Source: an uncultured Lachnospiraceae bacterium | GTDB lineage: Bacteria; Bacillota; Clostridia; Lachnospirales; Lachnospiraceae | Direction of reading: 5' to 3' | Assembly: GCA_910583895.1 (NCBI GenBank) | Contig: CAJTYJ010000002.1 | Coordinates: 1-26,653 of the forward strand | Length of the DNA: 26,653 bases | Shown: one piece after another, positions 1-6,463 of the stretch | Numbering within the stretch: the first letter of the stretch is position 1 | How the letters are laid out: each line of letters opens with the position of its first letter | Program-made: the position numbers and the translations under genes | Notes under the pieces: model-generated | What the model was told of the DNA's origin: nothing | The model's input: the letters and a program-made list of their open reading frames with translations, nothing else | The model's database searches: none

Positions 1-283
1 GCAGGATGCCGGATAACGTCCGGTGGAGGTGACTCCAAGGCCAGTGCAACAGAAATAAACCGCCGGAGCAAAAAGCTCCGGTAAGGGTGGAAAGGCAGTG
101 TAAGAGACTACCGCCCGGCTGGTAACAGGCGGGGCACATGTAAACCCCATTCGAAGCAAGACCAAGCAGAAGCATATGGCGGCCCGTCAGCTTCAGGTAG
201 GTCGCTTGAGCGCATCGGTAACGGTGCGCCTAGATAGATGATTGTCCAACGACATAACCCGGCTTATCGTCTTGCTTGCTGTT
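1..283 (+). ncRNA. rnpB: RNase P RNA, type A (3' part, truncated by window edge)
   Basis: Catalytic RNA of ribonuclease P, which cuts the 5' leader from pre-tRNAs. The sequence runs through the usual bacterial landmarks: the GGTGACTCCAAGGCC block near 28, AACCGCC near 58, GTAAGGGTGGAAAGGC near 81, CCCCATTCGAAGCAAGACC near 147, and the universal 3' core AGATAGATGATTGTCC (near 231) followed by ACATAACCCGGCTTA (near 252). The 3' end is placed after the CTTGCTTGC strand, which would close helix P1 with the missing 5' end; the TTTTT run at 282-286 probably serves as the terminator. The 5' portion lies outside the window. Assignment rests on conserved sequence blocks recognised by eye. Confidence 0.95.
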
Positions 284-384
284 TTTATAAGATGCAGAGT
301 GACTGCCGCAGTCAGATTGCCGGATAGATCAGGCAGGGACTGGGGCAGTTTTGTATGATGGAAACATACAGATATGGAGGACAT

Positions 385-726
385 ATGATTTTATACAGAC
401 CAGTAGGAGAGAAGGAAAAGCAATTGATCGCATCGGCTGGATATGGTGTGTTTCCGCCGCGCCTGCCAGAGCAGCCGATCTTCTATCCGGTGCTGAATGA
501 AAAGTATGCCAGTGAGATCGCAGAGAGGTGGAATACGAAGGACTCCAGGTCGGGATATAAGGGATATGTGACCCGGTTCGAAGTGGAGGATGATTATATA
601 GCCCGGTATGATGTGCAGACAGTGGGAGACGTATATCACCAGGAATACTGGATTTTGGCAGAAGATCTGGAAGAATTTAACCGGCATATCATCGGAAGAA
701 TCGAGATTGTGAAGGAATACGGATGA
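385..726 (+). CDS. small conserved protein of unknown function (often annotated ADP-ribosylation/crystallin J1)
   Basis: A 113-residue soluble protein. The start at 385 is preferred over in-frame ATGs at 355 and 358 because GGAGG at 376-380 lies directly upstream and the protein then begins MILYRPVGEKE, the form I recall for this clostridial family. It has the patch FPPRLPEQPIFYPVLNE (about residues 20-36) and HQEYWILAEDLEEFN near the C-terminus. Homologues often carry the name ADP-ribosylation/crystallin J1, but no catalytic motif of ADP-ribosylglycohydrolases is visible, so that name should not be taken as a function. It has no signal peptide or membrane segment. It lies between rnpB and the exonuclease gene on the same strand. 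Confidence 0.8.
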   Translation: MILYRPVGEKEKQLIASAGYGVFPPRLPEQPIFYPVLNEKYASEIAERWNTKDSRSGYKGYVTRFEVEDDYIARYDVQTVGDVYHQEYWILAEDLEEFNRHIIGRIEIVKEYG

Positions 727-827
727 GAACAAAGCTGGATAATCGGAAGTGAAAGGAAGAATTCTGAATGATGGTATTTTGATTCTGGCAAAATATGAGT
801 AGAAATAGGAGTGGAAGGGAGAAAGAG

Positions 828-1586
828 ATGAAAAAGCTGTGTTCCTGGAATGTCAACGGGCTGCGTGCCTGTATGAAAAAAGGATTTCTGGATTTTCTGG
901 AAAAGGAGGCCCCGGACGTGCTGTGTATTCAGGAGACGAAGATGCAGCCGGAGCAGGCGGATTTTACATTCCCAGGCTATGAAATGTACTGGAACAGTGC
1001 GCTGAAGAAAGGATATTCCGGGACAGCGGTACTGACAAAGGAGACGCCCTGGTCTGTGACCCGGGATCTGGGGCTTGACCGGCACAACACCGAAGGCCGG
1101 GCTCTGACGCTGGAATATCCGGACTTTTATCTGGTCAACGTCTATGTGCCCAATGCCCAGAGCGAGCTGGCGCGCATTGCCTATCGGATGGAGTGGGAAG
1201 ATGATTTCCGGGAGTATTTAGGAGCACTGAAAGAGAAAAAGCCGGTCATTGTGACCGGGGATTTTAATGTGGCAAAAGAAGAGATTGACCTGAAGAACCC
1301 AAAATCCAACCGGGGAAATGCAGGATTTTCGGACGAGGAGCGGGAGAAGATGCGTGAGCTTCTGGCTTCCGGTTTTGTGGATTCTTTCCGGTATCTGTAT
1401 CCGGATCAGGCGGATGCGTACAGCTGGTGGTCTTACCGCTTCCGGGCAAGGGAGAAAAATGCCGGCTGGCGCATTGACTATTTTCTGGTGTCTGAGGGGT
1501 ATGAAGGGCATATTCAGGACAGCCTGATCTACAGCGGACAGATGGGGAGTGATCACTGTCCGGTGGGCCTTTTGCTGAAAGACTGA
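828..1586 (+). CDS. xth: exodeoxyribonuclease III (AP endonuclease)
   Basis: A 252-residue member of the exonuclease III/APE1 family, which cleaves DNA 5' to abasic sites and removes 3' blocking groups in base excision repair. Family motifs occur in order: SWNVNGLRA near the N-terminus (metal-binding Asn), CIQETKMQ (catalytic Glu), NVYVPNAQ, TGDFNVAKEEIDL (Asp and Asn), an RIDYFLVS segment, and the C-terminal GSDHCPVGL with the catalytic Asp-His. Length matches the family. The start at 828 is chosen over the ATG at 795 because a GGAAGGGAGA binding site lies just upstream and family members begin MKKLCSWN. The cytosolic enzyme appears complete. Confidence 0.95.
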   Translation: MKKLCSWNVNGLRACMKKGFLDFLEKEAPDVLCIQETKMQPEQADFTFPGYEMYWNSALKKGYSGTAVLTKETPWSVTRDLGLDRHNTEGRALTLEYPDFYLVNVYVPNAQSELARIAYRMEWEDDFREYLGALKEKKPVIVTGDFNVAKEEIDLKNPKSNRGNAGFSDEEREKMRELLASGFVDSFRYLYPDQADAYSWWSYRFRAREKNAGWRIDYFLVSEGYEGHIQDSLIYSGQMGSDHCPVGLLLKD

Positions 1587-1644
1587 CGGGAGCTTCGTTA
1601 TATGAAAAGGATCAGAGATTCTGAAAAAAGCCCATAAAATTCTC

Positions 1645-1675
1645 TTGACCTGGAGTTGACTCTAAGGAGTATAAT
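1645..1675 (+). promoter_or_regulatory. MerR-type promoter/operator with 19-bp spacer
   Basis: The -35 TTGACC (1645-1650) and a perfect -10 TATAAT (1670-1675) are separated by 19 bp, longer than the usual 17 and characteristic of promoters activated by MerR-family proteins, which untwist the spacer. The spacer holds an imperfect dyad, CCTGGAGT then ACTCTAAGG, close to the CTTGGAGT/ACTCCAAG type bound by NmlR/AdhR-like regulators. It reads toward the MerR gene at 1779, suggesting autoregulation, with a leader of roughly 100 nt. Confidence 0.8.
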
Positions 1676-1778
1676 CAGACTGTCACATGGCGGCAGGGGC
1701 GTCCAGGCCGCCGCAAACGGTCCGTCTCTGGCCGGAAATCGGTCAGAGAAAGGCTTACATATATGGAGATCATGCAGA

Positions 1779-2171
1779 ATGACGATTAAAGAGGTCAGTG
1801 AAAAGTTCGGGATCACGCAGGATACACTGCGCTATTATGAAAAAGCCGGGATTCTCCCGAAGATAGCCAGAACACCCGGAGGTGCCAGAGACTATTGCCT
1901 GGAAGATCTGGACTGGGTGGAGCATATGGTCTGCCTGAGAAGGGCCGGCATGCCGGTGGAGTCTTTGGTGGAATATCTGCGGCTGACCCAGATGGGCGAC
2001 GGGACATTTCAGGAGCGTCTCGCACTGCTTAAGGAGCAAAGAGAGAATCTTCTGATTCAGCAGGAGAAACTTCGGGAAGCAATGAGACGTCTGGACTACA
2101 AGATCGCCAAATATCAGACAGCTGTGGAGACCGGAAGCCTGTCCTGGGAAGCCCCGAAAACGGAACCATAA
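1779..2171 (+). CDS. MerR-family transcriptional regulator, AdhR/NmlR-like
   Basis: A 130-residue DNA-binding regulator. The N-terminal winged helix-turn-helix begins MTIKEVSEKFGITQDTLRYY, followed by a second helix pair around residues 40-70 and a C-terminal dimerisation coiled coil (about 78-115, rich in Leu, Gln, Glu, Arg). Cys52 lies in VCLRRAGMP, the position of the thiol that senses aldehydes in Bacillus AdhR, so an electrophile or aldehyde sensor is a reasonable inference. The start at 1779 is preferred because it gives the canonical MerR N-terminus with GGAG ten bases upstream; the open frame extends back to 1656 without a good binding site. A 19-bp-spacer promoter at 1645-1675 probably makes it self-regulated. 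A tandem structured repeat begins directly after its stop codon. Confidence 0.92.
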   Translation: MTIKEVSEKFGITQDTLRYYEKAGILPKIARTPGGARDYCLEDLDWVEHMVCLRRAGMPVESLVEYLRLTQMGDGTFQERLALLKEQRENLLIQQEKLREAMRRLDYKIAKYQTAVETGSLSWEAPKTEP

Positions 2172-2172
2172 A

Positions 2173-2377
2173 ACAGCATCTTTCCTTCTAATACCCGGAA
2201 GAATTTTAGGACGCAATGCGGCCGAAAATTTTTCCAGTTAATTAGGTAGGGGAAGATAAGATGCGGAACTTAAAAAACAGCATCTTATCTTTCAATACCC
2301 GGAAGAATTTTAGGACGCAATGCGGCCGAAAATCCTTCCAGTTATAGGTAGGGGAAGATAGGATGCGGAACTTAAAT
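2173..2377 (+). repeat. structured tandem repeat, group A (two ~104-nt copies)
   Basis: Two copies (about 2173-2275 and 2276-2377) fill the spacer between the MerR stop codon and the next ribosome binding site. Each starts ACAGCATC and ends GATGCGGAACTTAA. The predicted fold for copy 2 is an outer stem (GCATC 2280-2284 with GATGC 2362-2366, extended inward by TTATCTTTC with GGAAGATAG), an inner stem GGAAG 2301-2305 with CTTCC 2335-2339, and an apical hairpin CGC-AAT-GCG (2316-2324) flanked by GGA and GCC. The unpaired strand GAAAAT is shared with groups B and C, as are the 3' GCGGAAC and the GGA/GCC flanks. The group C outer and inner stems and the B and C apical stems differ in sequence but still pair, which argues for an RNA element read on this strand. 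The RNA family is not identified. Confidence 0.85.
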
Positions 2378-2391
2378 AGGAGAGACCAATT

Positions 2392-3255
2392 ATGCAAAAA
2401 TCAAAAGTGTTTTTTACAAAGGAGATTACACCAGAAGCAGTTCTGAAACTGTATGATGCACTGGGAGCAGAGCTTCCCGGCAAGGTGGCAGTCAAGCTGC
2501 ACTCCGGCGAGGTGGGAAATCAGAATTTTATCCGGCCAGATTTCTGGCAGCCCATGGTTCAGAAGGTGAACGGTACGATCGTGGAGTGCAACACTGCCTA
2601 TGAGGGAAAACGCAATACGACGGCTGCTCATTGGGAGACCATGGATCAGCACGGATGGACAAAGATCGCCAAAGTTGATATCATGGATGAAGAGGGTGAA
2701 CTGGAACTGTCCGTGGAGGGCGGAAAGAAGATTCAGAAAAATTTTGTGGGAGATCACCTGAAAGATTATGATTCCATGCTGGTGTTGACCCATTTTAAAG
2801 GTCATCCTATGGGTGGCTTTGGCGGTTCCCTGAAAAACATCTCCATTGGAATCGCATCCTCCCATGGAAAAGCGTATATCCATGGAGTGGGCAATGTGGA
2901 TGACTTTTGGAATTCGGATCATGATTCGTTCCTGGAATCCATGGCGGACGCCGCCAAATCCATCGTACAGTTTTTTGACGGAAAGATCGCCTATATCAAT
3001 GTGATGAAAAACATGTCGGTGGACTGTGATTGCTGTGCGGTAGCGGAGGACCCGAAGATGGGAGACATCGGTATGCTGGCATCTCTGGATCCGGTGGCTC
3101 TGGATCAGGCCTGCGTGGATCTGGTGTATCGTTCCGATGATCCGGGCAAAAGCCATCTGATCGAGCGCATGGAGTCCAGAAACGGAATCCATACGGTGGA
3201 AGCGGCAGCGGATCTGGGAATCGGAAACCGTGCCTATGATCTTGTGGAAATCTGA
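2392..3255 (+). CDS. DUF362-domain protein
   Basis: A 287-residue protein of the DUF362 family, whose biochemical role is not established; relatives are often linked to iron-sulfur proteins. Family signatures are KVAVKLHSGE (residues 31-40), THFKGHPMGGFGGSLKN (133-149) and ASLDPVALDQACVDLV. A cysteine cluster, C212-x-C214-C215, could bind metal. Many relatives carry a C-terminal ferredoxin domain with two 4Fe-4S motifs; this one ends without it. There is no signal peptide. AGGAGAG at 2378-2384 abuts the 3' end of repeat array A and sets the start at 2392. It is followed after 23 bases by an HD hydrolase gene on the same strand, suggesting an operon. Confidence 0.88.
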   Translation: MQKSKVFFTKEITPEAVLKLYDALGAELPGKVAVKLHSGEVGNQNFIRPDFWQPMVQKVNGTIVECNTAYEGKRNTTAAHWETMDQHGWTKIAKVDIMDEEGELELSVEGGKKIQKNFVGDHLKDYDSMLVLTHFKGHPMGGFGGSLKNISIGIASSHGKAYIHGVGNVDDFWNSDHDSFLESMADAAKSIVQFFDGKIAYINVMKNMSVDCDCCAVAEDPKMGDIGMLASLDPVALDQACVDLVYRSDDPGKSHLIERMESRNGIHTVEAAADLGIGNRAYDLVEI

Positions 3256-3278
3256 AAATTTTACAAAGGAATATTTTT

Positions 3279-3869
3279 ATGGAGGAAAGATTAAAAAAAC
3301 AGCTGGATTTTGCGCTGGAGATTGACAAAGAAAAAAATATTTTCCGTCAGACCCATCTGTCCGGCCATGGCAGAAATGAAAACGATGCAGAGCACGCGTG
3401 GCATATGGCGATCATGGCGTACCTTTTGAAAGAATACTCCAATGAGGCCATTGATATCACCAGGGTCATGGTCATGTGCCTGATTCATGATATTGTGGAG
3501 ATCGAGGCAGGGGATACCTATGCCTATGATGCGGAAAATAAGAAAACGCAGAAAGCCAGGGAAGACGCAGCCAAGGAGAAGCTGTATTCGATGCTGCCAG
3601 AGGATCAGAAAAAGGAGCTCATCGCATTGTTCGATGAATTTGAAGAGGGAGTGACTGCCGAGGCAAAATTTGCCCGTGCCATGGATAATCTGCAGCCTTT
3701 GATTTTGAATCACAGCAACAATGGGGCGGACTGGGTGTCTCATCAGGTGACGTCCGCCCAGGTGTACGGGCGCCAGGCAAAGACAAAGGAGGGATCCGAA
3801 ATACTGTACGAGGTGACCGAGCAGATGATTCAGGAAAACATAAAAAAAGGAAACATCAAAGAAGGCTGA
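3279..3869 (+). CDS. HD-domain phosphohydrolase (HDDC2/YfbR-like)
   Basis: A 196-residue HD-superfamily metal-dependent phosphohydrolase. The metal-ligand pattern is complete: H39 in AEHAWHMA, H70-D71 in CLIHDIVEIEAGD (with E74 and D79), and D136 in ARAMDNLQP. The AEHAWH and HDIVEIEAGD arrangement is that of the HDDC2/YfbR group, whose characterised members remove 5'-phosphate from deoxynucleoside monophosphates, so a nucleotidase role is plausible but not proven. AAAGGAAT precedes the start. It lies 23 bases after the DUF362 gene and is followed by a second, unrelated HD protein. Confidence 0.88.
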   Translation: MEERLKKQLDFALEIDKEKNIFRQTHLSGHGRNENDAEHAWHMAIMAYLLKEYSNEAIDITRVMVMCLIHDIVEIEAGDTYAYDAENKKTQKAREDAAKEKLYSMLPEDQKKELIALFDEFEEGVTAEAKFARAMDNLQPLILNHSNNGADWVSHQVTSAQVYGRQAKTKEGSEILYEVTEQMIQENIKKGNIKEG

Positions 3870-3921
3870 GTTTTTCAGGGGAATGGAAGGTACCTGTTGT
3901 TGTGAAAAAGGAGAGAAGAAC

Positions 3922-4440
3922 ATGGCAATCGAGATGACTTTGTCGGAACTCATGGTAAAAATGATCGAATATTCCAGAGGGAACCTTCACGACATCCGGC
4001 ATTTTATGAAAGTCTATGCCTTTGCAAAGACCATCGCAGAGTGTGAAGGGGTATCCCCGGACCAGCAGAAGACCATAGAAGCAGCGGCGATTCTTCATGA
4101 TATTGCGTGCCCGCTGTGCCGGAAAAAATACGGAAATACCAACGGGAAACATCAGGAGATGGAAGGGACCGGCCTTACAGAAGATTTTCTGAAAGATTCC
4201 GGGCTGCCAAAGGAGATGATTCGCCGTATTGTGTGGCTGGTGGGGCATCACCATACGATTGATCCGGTGGAAGGCATCGACCATCAGATCCTGTTGGAGG
4301 CAGACTATCTGGTCAATGCAGAGGAGTCTGGGTATACAGAAGAAAATATTCGAAAAACAGAAGAAAAATTGTTCCAAACCAGGACAGGGATCGTCTTGCT
4401 GCGGTCCATATATCAGGGCGGACAGACAGAAACAAAGTAG
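3922..4440 (+). CDS. HD-domain phosphohydrolase (second, distinct type)
   Basis: A 172-residue HD-domain protein. The ligands run H27 (DIRHFMKVYAFA), H59-D60 (AAAILHDIACP), then the triple histidine H109-H111 (VGHHHTID) and D128 (LEADYLV). This pattern resembles small clostridial HD proteins of unknown substrate rather than the HDDC2 type encoded just upstream. The start at 3922 is chosen because AAGGAG at 3908-3913 is 8 bases upstream; the frame opens at 3883 without such a site. Same-strand neighbours are 52 bases upstream and 21 bases downstream, consistent with co-transcription. The substrate cannot be predicted. Confidence 0.88.
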   Translation: MAIEMTLSELMVKMIEYSRGNLHDIRHFMKVYAFAKTIAECEGVSPDQQKTIEAAAILHDIACPLCRKKYGNTNGKHQEMEGTGLTEDFLKDSGLPKEMIRRIVWLVGHHHTIDPVEGIDHQILLEADYLVNAEESGYTEENIRKTEEKLFQTRTGIVLLRSIYQGGQTETK

Positions 4441-4461
4441 CGGCATAAGGAGGGACAGTCA

Positions 4462-5313
4462 GTGGGAATTCGGTATGATTTATCGGCTGCAGAAATAGTA
4501 AAACAATTGGGATATGAGAAAAATACAGGAAGGAAAGCACTGGATCAGCTGATGAAAGAAAAGAGCATCAGCCTGCCGAATGTATATCAGCAATTTATGG
4601 AAGTGGCGACGAACTGTCCTATGCTGGAGACTTCCGATCTCTGGGTGGGAAAGATGGTTCCTTTTGTCATGAAGCCTTATTTCCTGTATGAGGAAATTGA
4701 GGAAAAGATCAAGGATCAGAAGGAAACCTGGAAGACTGATCCCAAAAAGCATAAGGACAATCCATATTATTTGCTTTCCAGGCTTCCGAAAGAACAGTGG
4801 CCCTCACAGTCCTGTGATTATTTGGAGATCGGAAGCGACTATGGCGCCGGCATTGTCACTTTCGGCATCCGAAAGGATGATTTGGAAAAAGAAGATCCGC
4901 CGGTCTACATGAACCATGAGGCCGATCCCATTACCAGCTGGACCATGCCATATGAGAAGTTGTCAGAATTTCTGCTGGAAATTGTACTGACAGCGCTTGC
5001 ATGCATCGACTACCCCACTGCTCAGGAAGCACTGGAAGAAAATGGGTGGACCTGGCTTAACTATGATGAATACAGTATGAATATCGAAGAAGAGGACGAG
5101 GACATTCTGTCAGAAGAAGAGTGGCTGGAACGGCTGCTGACGCAGTCGGGCATTGATCTGGAGCAGGTCCGCTGGCTGAACAGTGCAGGCGGCCAGGAAT
5201 TGTTTTTCTGCCAGAATGAGGAAAACGGCCGGTTTTATCTGGGAGTGATGGAAGAGGAAGAACTGGAACTGACCATGATCACCAGAGAGACATTTGAGGA
5301 ACTTGATTTTTAA
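4462..5313 (+). CDS. SUKH/SMI1-KNR4-like protein of unknown function
   Basis: A 283-residue soluble acidic protein starting with GTG, supported by AGGAGGG eight bases upstream. The region LPNVYQQFMEVA (about residues 38-49), then YLEIGSDYGAGIVTFGI and PPVYMNHEADPITSW leading into a SEFLLEIV helix, follows the order seen in SUKH/SMI1-KNR4 proteins, which serve as immunity proteins against toxins or as scaffolds. The similarity is from pattern only and moderate. The C-terminal 80 residues are strongly acidic (runs such as EEEDEDILSEEEW). No polymorphic toxin gene is visible nearby, so an immunity role is not supported by context. It sits in the HD-HD-FmdE run of genes. Confidence 0.75.
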   Translation: MGIRYDLSAAEIVKQLGYEKNTGRKALDQLMKEKSISLPNVYQQFMEVATNCPMLETSDLWVGKMVPFVMKPYFLYEEIEEKIKDQKETWKTDPKKHKDNPYYLLSRLPKEQWPSQSCDYLEIGSDYGAGIVTFGIRKDDLEKEDPPVYMNHEADPITSWTMPYEKLSEFLLEIVLTALACIDYPTAQEALEENGWTWLNYDEYSMNIEEEDEDILSEEEWLERLLTQSGIDLEQVRWLNSAGGQELFFCQNEENGRFYLGVMEEEELELTMITRETFEELDF

Positions 5314-5403
5314 CGGTTTGGCATCTTTGCAAAACCTGTGCCATGGGGCAGGGTGATCCGTCAAAACGGCGGCATCTTTGAGGGTGAAAAGGAGGAAAGG
5401 CAA

Positions 5404-5931
5404 ATGGAACAAACAAAATGGGAAAGGTGTGTGGCATTTCACGGACACTCCTGCGGAGGACTGGCGATCGGCTACCGGGCAGCTTTGTATGCTGCTTCTG
5501 TGCTTCAGCTTTCTTTTTCGGAGGATGAGCAGGTGGTATGTATCAGTGAAAATGATGCCTGCGGCGTTGATGCGATCCAGGTACTTTTGGGATGCAGCGC
5601 GGGTAAGGGAAATCTGCTCTTTCATATGACGGGAAAACAGGCGTTCTCCTTTTATGAGCGAAAGAGCGGCAGATCCGTCCGACTGGTCTTGCGCCCCAAA
5701 CCGGAGGGAATGACAAAAGAGGAAAGTTTTGCCTATTATCAGAATCATGAACCGGAGGAGCTTTTTGAAGTAAAAGAAGCCACTTTAAAGCTTCCGGAAC
5801 CAGCCCGGATTTTCCAGTCGGTAAAATGCGATGGCTGCGGGGAAATCGCCGCGGAGAATCATATTCATCTGGAAAATGGAAAACGGCTCTGTGAGGACTG
5901 TTATCACGGGTATGATCGGTTTCACATATAG
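5404..5931 (+). CDS. FmdE-family protein with C-terminal zinc finger
   Basis: A 175-residue protein of the FmdE family (named after formylmethanofuran dehydrogenase subunit E, though bacterial members act elsewhere). The signature FHGHSCGGLAIGYR (residues 12-25, with H13, H15 and C17) and NDACGVDAIQVLLGCSAGKGN (50-70) are typical of the metal-binding core. A treble-clef-like zinc site at the C-terminus uses C142, C145, C163 and C166. The start at 5404 is set by AAGGAGG at 5389-5395. The 90-base upstream spacer carries a repeated GGCATCTTTG (about 5320 and 5371) and a small CCGT-CAAA-ACGG hairpin. Last gene of the rightward run; its partner enzyme, often a molybdenum or tungsten protein, is not in the window. 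Confidence 0.88.
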   Translation: MEQTKWERCVAFHGHSCGGLAIGYRAALYAASVLQLSFSEDEQVVCISENDACGVDAIQVLLGCSAGKGNLLFHMTGKQAFSFYERKSGRSVRLVLRPKPEGMTKEESFAYYQNHEPEELFEVKEATLKLPEPARIFQSVKCDGCGEIAAENHIHLENGKRLCEDCYHGYDRFHI

Positions 5932-5952
5932 GGCATTATTGCCAAAACACAC

Positions 5953-5981
5953 TTGACAAATCCTGTCAATAATGTTAATTT
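5953..5981 (+). promoter_or_regulatory. sigma-A-type promoter for the ptsG leader
   Basis: Perfect -35 TTGACA (5953-5958), 17-bp spacer, and -10 TAATTT (5976-5981) with an upstream TG (extended -10). Transcription would start near 5988, just before the RAT-like hairpin at 5991. Spacing to the antiterminator and terminator fits a PTS attenuation leader. Confidence 0.75.
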
Positions 5982-5990
5982 TTATATACA

Positions 5991-6021
5991 TAGTATGTAA
6001 CTGGGAAGCAGGCATTAACTA
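5991..6021 (+). promoter_or_regulatory. RAT-like ribonucleic antiterminator site
   Basis: The segment reads TAGTATGTAACTG-GGAA-GCAGGCATTAACTA. It follows the layout bound by LicT/GlcT proteins (consensus GGATTGTTACTG then GCAGGCAAAACC): an outer stem TAGT/ACTA (5991-5994 with 6018-6021) in place of GG/CC, an upper stem CTG/CAG (6001-6003 with 6009-6011), and purine-rich internal loops. Its 3' arm is shared with the terminator beginning at 6011, so the two folds exclude each other. The likely binding protein is encoded at 8764. Confidence 0.7.
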
Positions 6022-6063
6022 TGCATTAAACCAAGGGATGTTTATGCATGTTGATGCCTTTTT
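6011..6063 (+). terminator. intrinsic terminator in the ptsG leader
   Basis: GGCATTAAC-T-ATGCAT (6011-6026) pairs with ATGCATGTTGATGCC (6044-6058) to give 15 bp with one bulge and a 17-nt loop, followed by TTTTT (6059-6063). It overlaps the 3' half of the RAT-like site, forming a classic terminator/antiterminator switch some 400 bases before the ptsG start codon. Confidence 0.82.
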
Positions 6064-6135
6064 CTATGCGTAAAATCGGTGCACCATGGAGATAGTAAAG
6101 GGCAAAGACATGCAAAAAAACATCCGCAAAATTTA

Positions 6136-6440
6136 ATCAGCATCAGCCCGAACGAAGCCCGGAAGGGTTTGAGGACGTGAGTCACGGCCGAAAATACTTC
6201 CAGACACTGGGCGGAGATAGGGCGGATGCGGAACAAAAATCAGCATCAGCCCGAACGAAGCCCGGAAGGGTTTGAGGACGTGAATCACGGCCGAAAATAC
6301 TTCCAGACACTGGGCGGAGATAGGGCGGATGCGGAACAAAAATCAGCATCAGCCCGAACGAAGCCCGGAAGGGTTTGAGGACGTGAATCACGGCCGAAAA
6401 TACTTCCAGACACTGGGCGGAGATAGGGCGGATGCGGAAC
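6136..6440 (+). repeat. structured tandem repeat, group B (three 103-nt copies)
   Basis: Three nearly identical copies with a period of exactly 103 (CAGCATC at 6138, 6241 and 6344). The last ends GCGGAAC at 6440, six bases before the GAGGAGGG site of ptsG. Predicted fold of copy 1: GCATC 6140-6144 with GATGC 6225-6229, GCCC/GGGC pairs on both sides of an internal loop (GAACGAA facing GGAGATA), GGAAG 6161-6165 with CTTCC 6197-6201, and an apical CGTG-AGT-CACG (6176-6186) flanked by GGA and GCC. The copies differ only in the triloop (AGT or AAT). Just upstream, CATCCGC (6121-6127) could pair with GCGGATG of any copy and open the outer stem. The array lies downstream of the leader terminator, within the presumed ptsG transcript. 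Confidence 0.88.
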
Positions 6441-6463
6441 TATAATGAGGAGGGATTGTTTTC

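Noticed and set aside
193..384. Leftward frame over the RNase P RNA end
   Set aside because: It overlaps a clearly recognised structural RNA and has no coding signature.
2173..2377. CRISPR array
   Set aside because: Copies are directly adjacent, about 103 nt long and without unique spacers; no cas genes are present.
2401..3192. Long leftward frame (263 residues) opposite the DUF362 gene
   Set aside because: Antisense shadow of a recognised family protein; rich in His and Ile with no family match.
5314..5403. Riboswitch before the FmdE-like gene
   Set aside because: Two small hairpins and a repeated GGCATCTTTG are visible but match no riboswitch I know, and the 90-base span is too short to judge.
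6136..6440. Leftward coding frames of 64-69 residues across the repeats
   Set aside because: They arise because the repeat lacks stops in one frame; there are no binding sites, and the covariation between arrays supports RNA structure instead.
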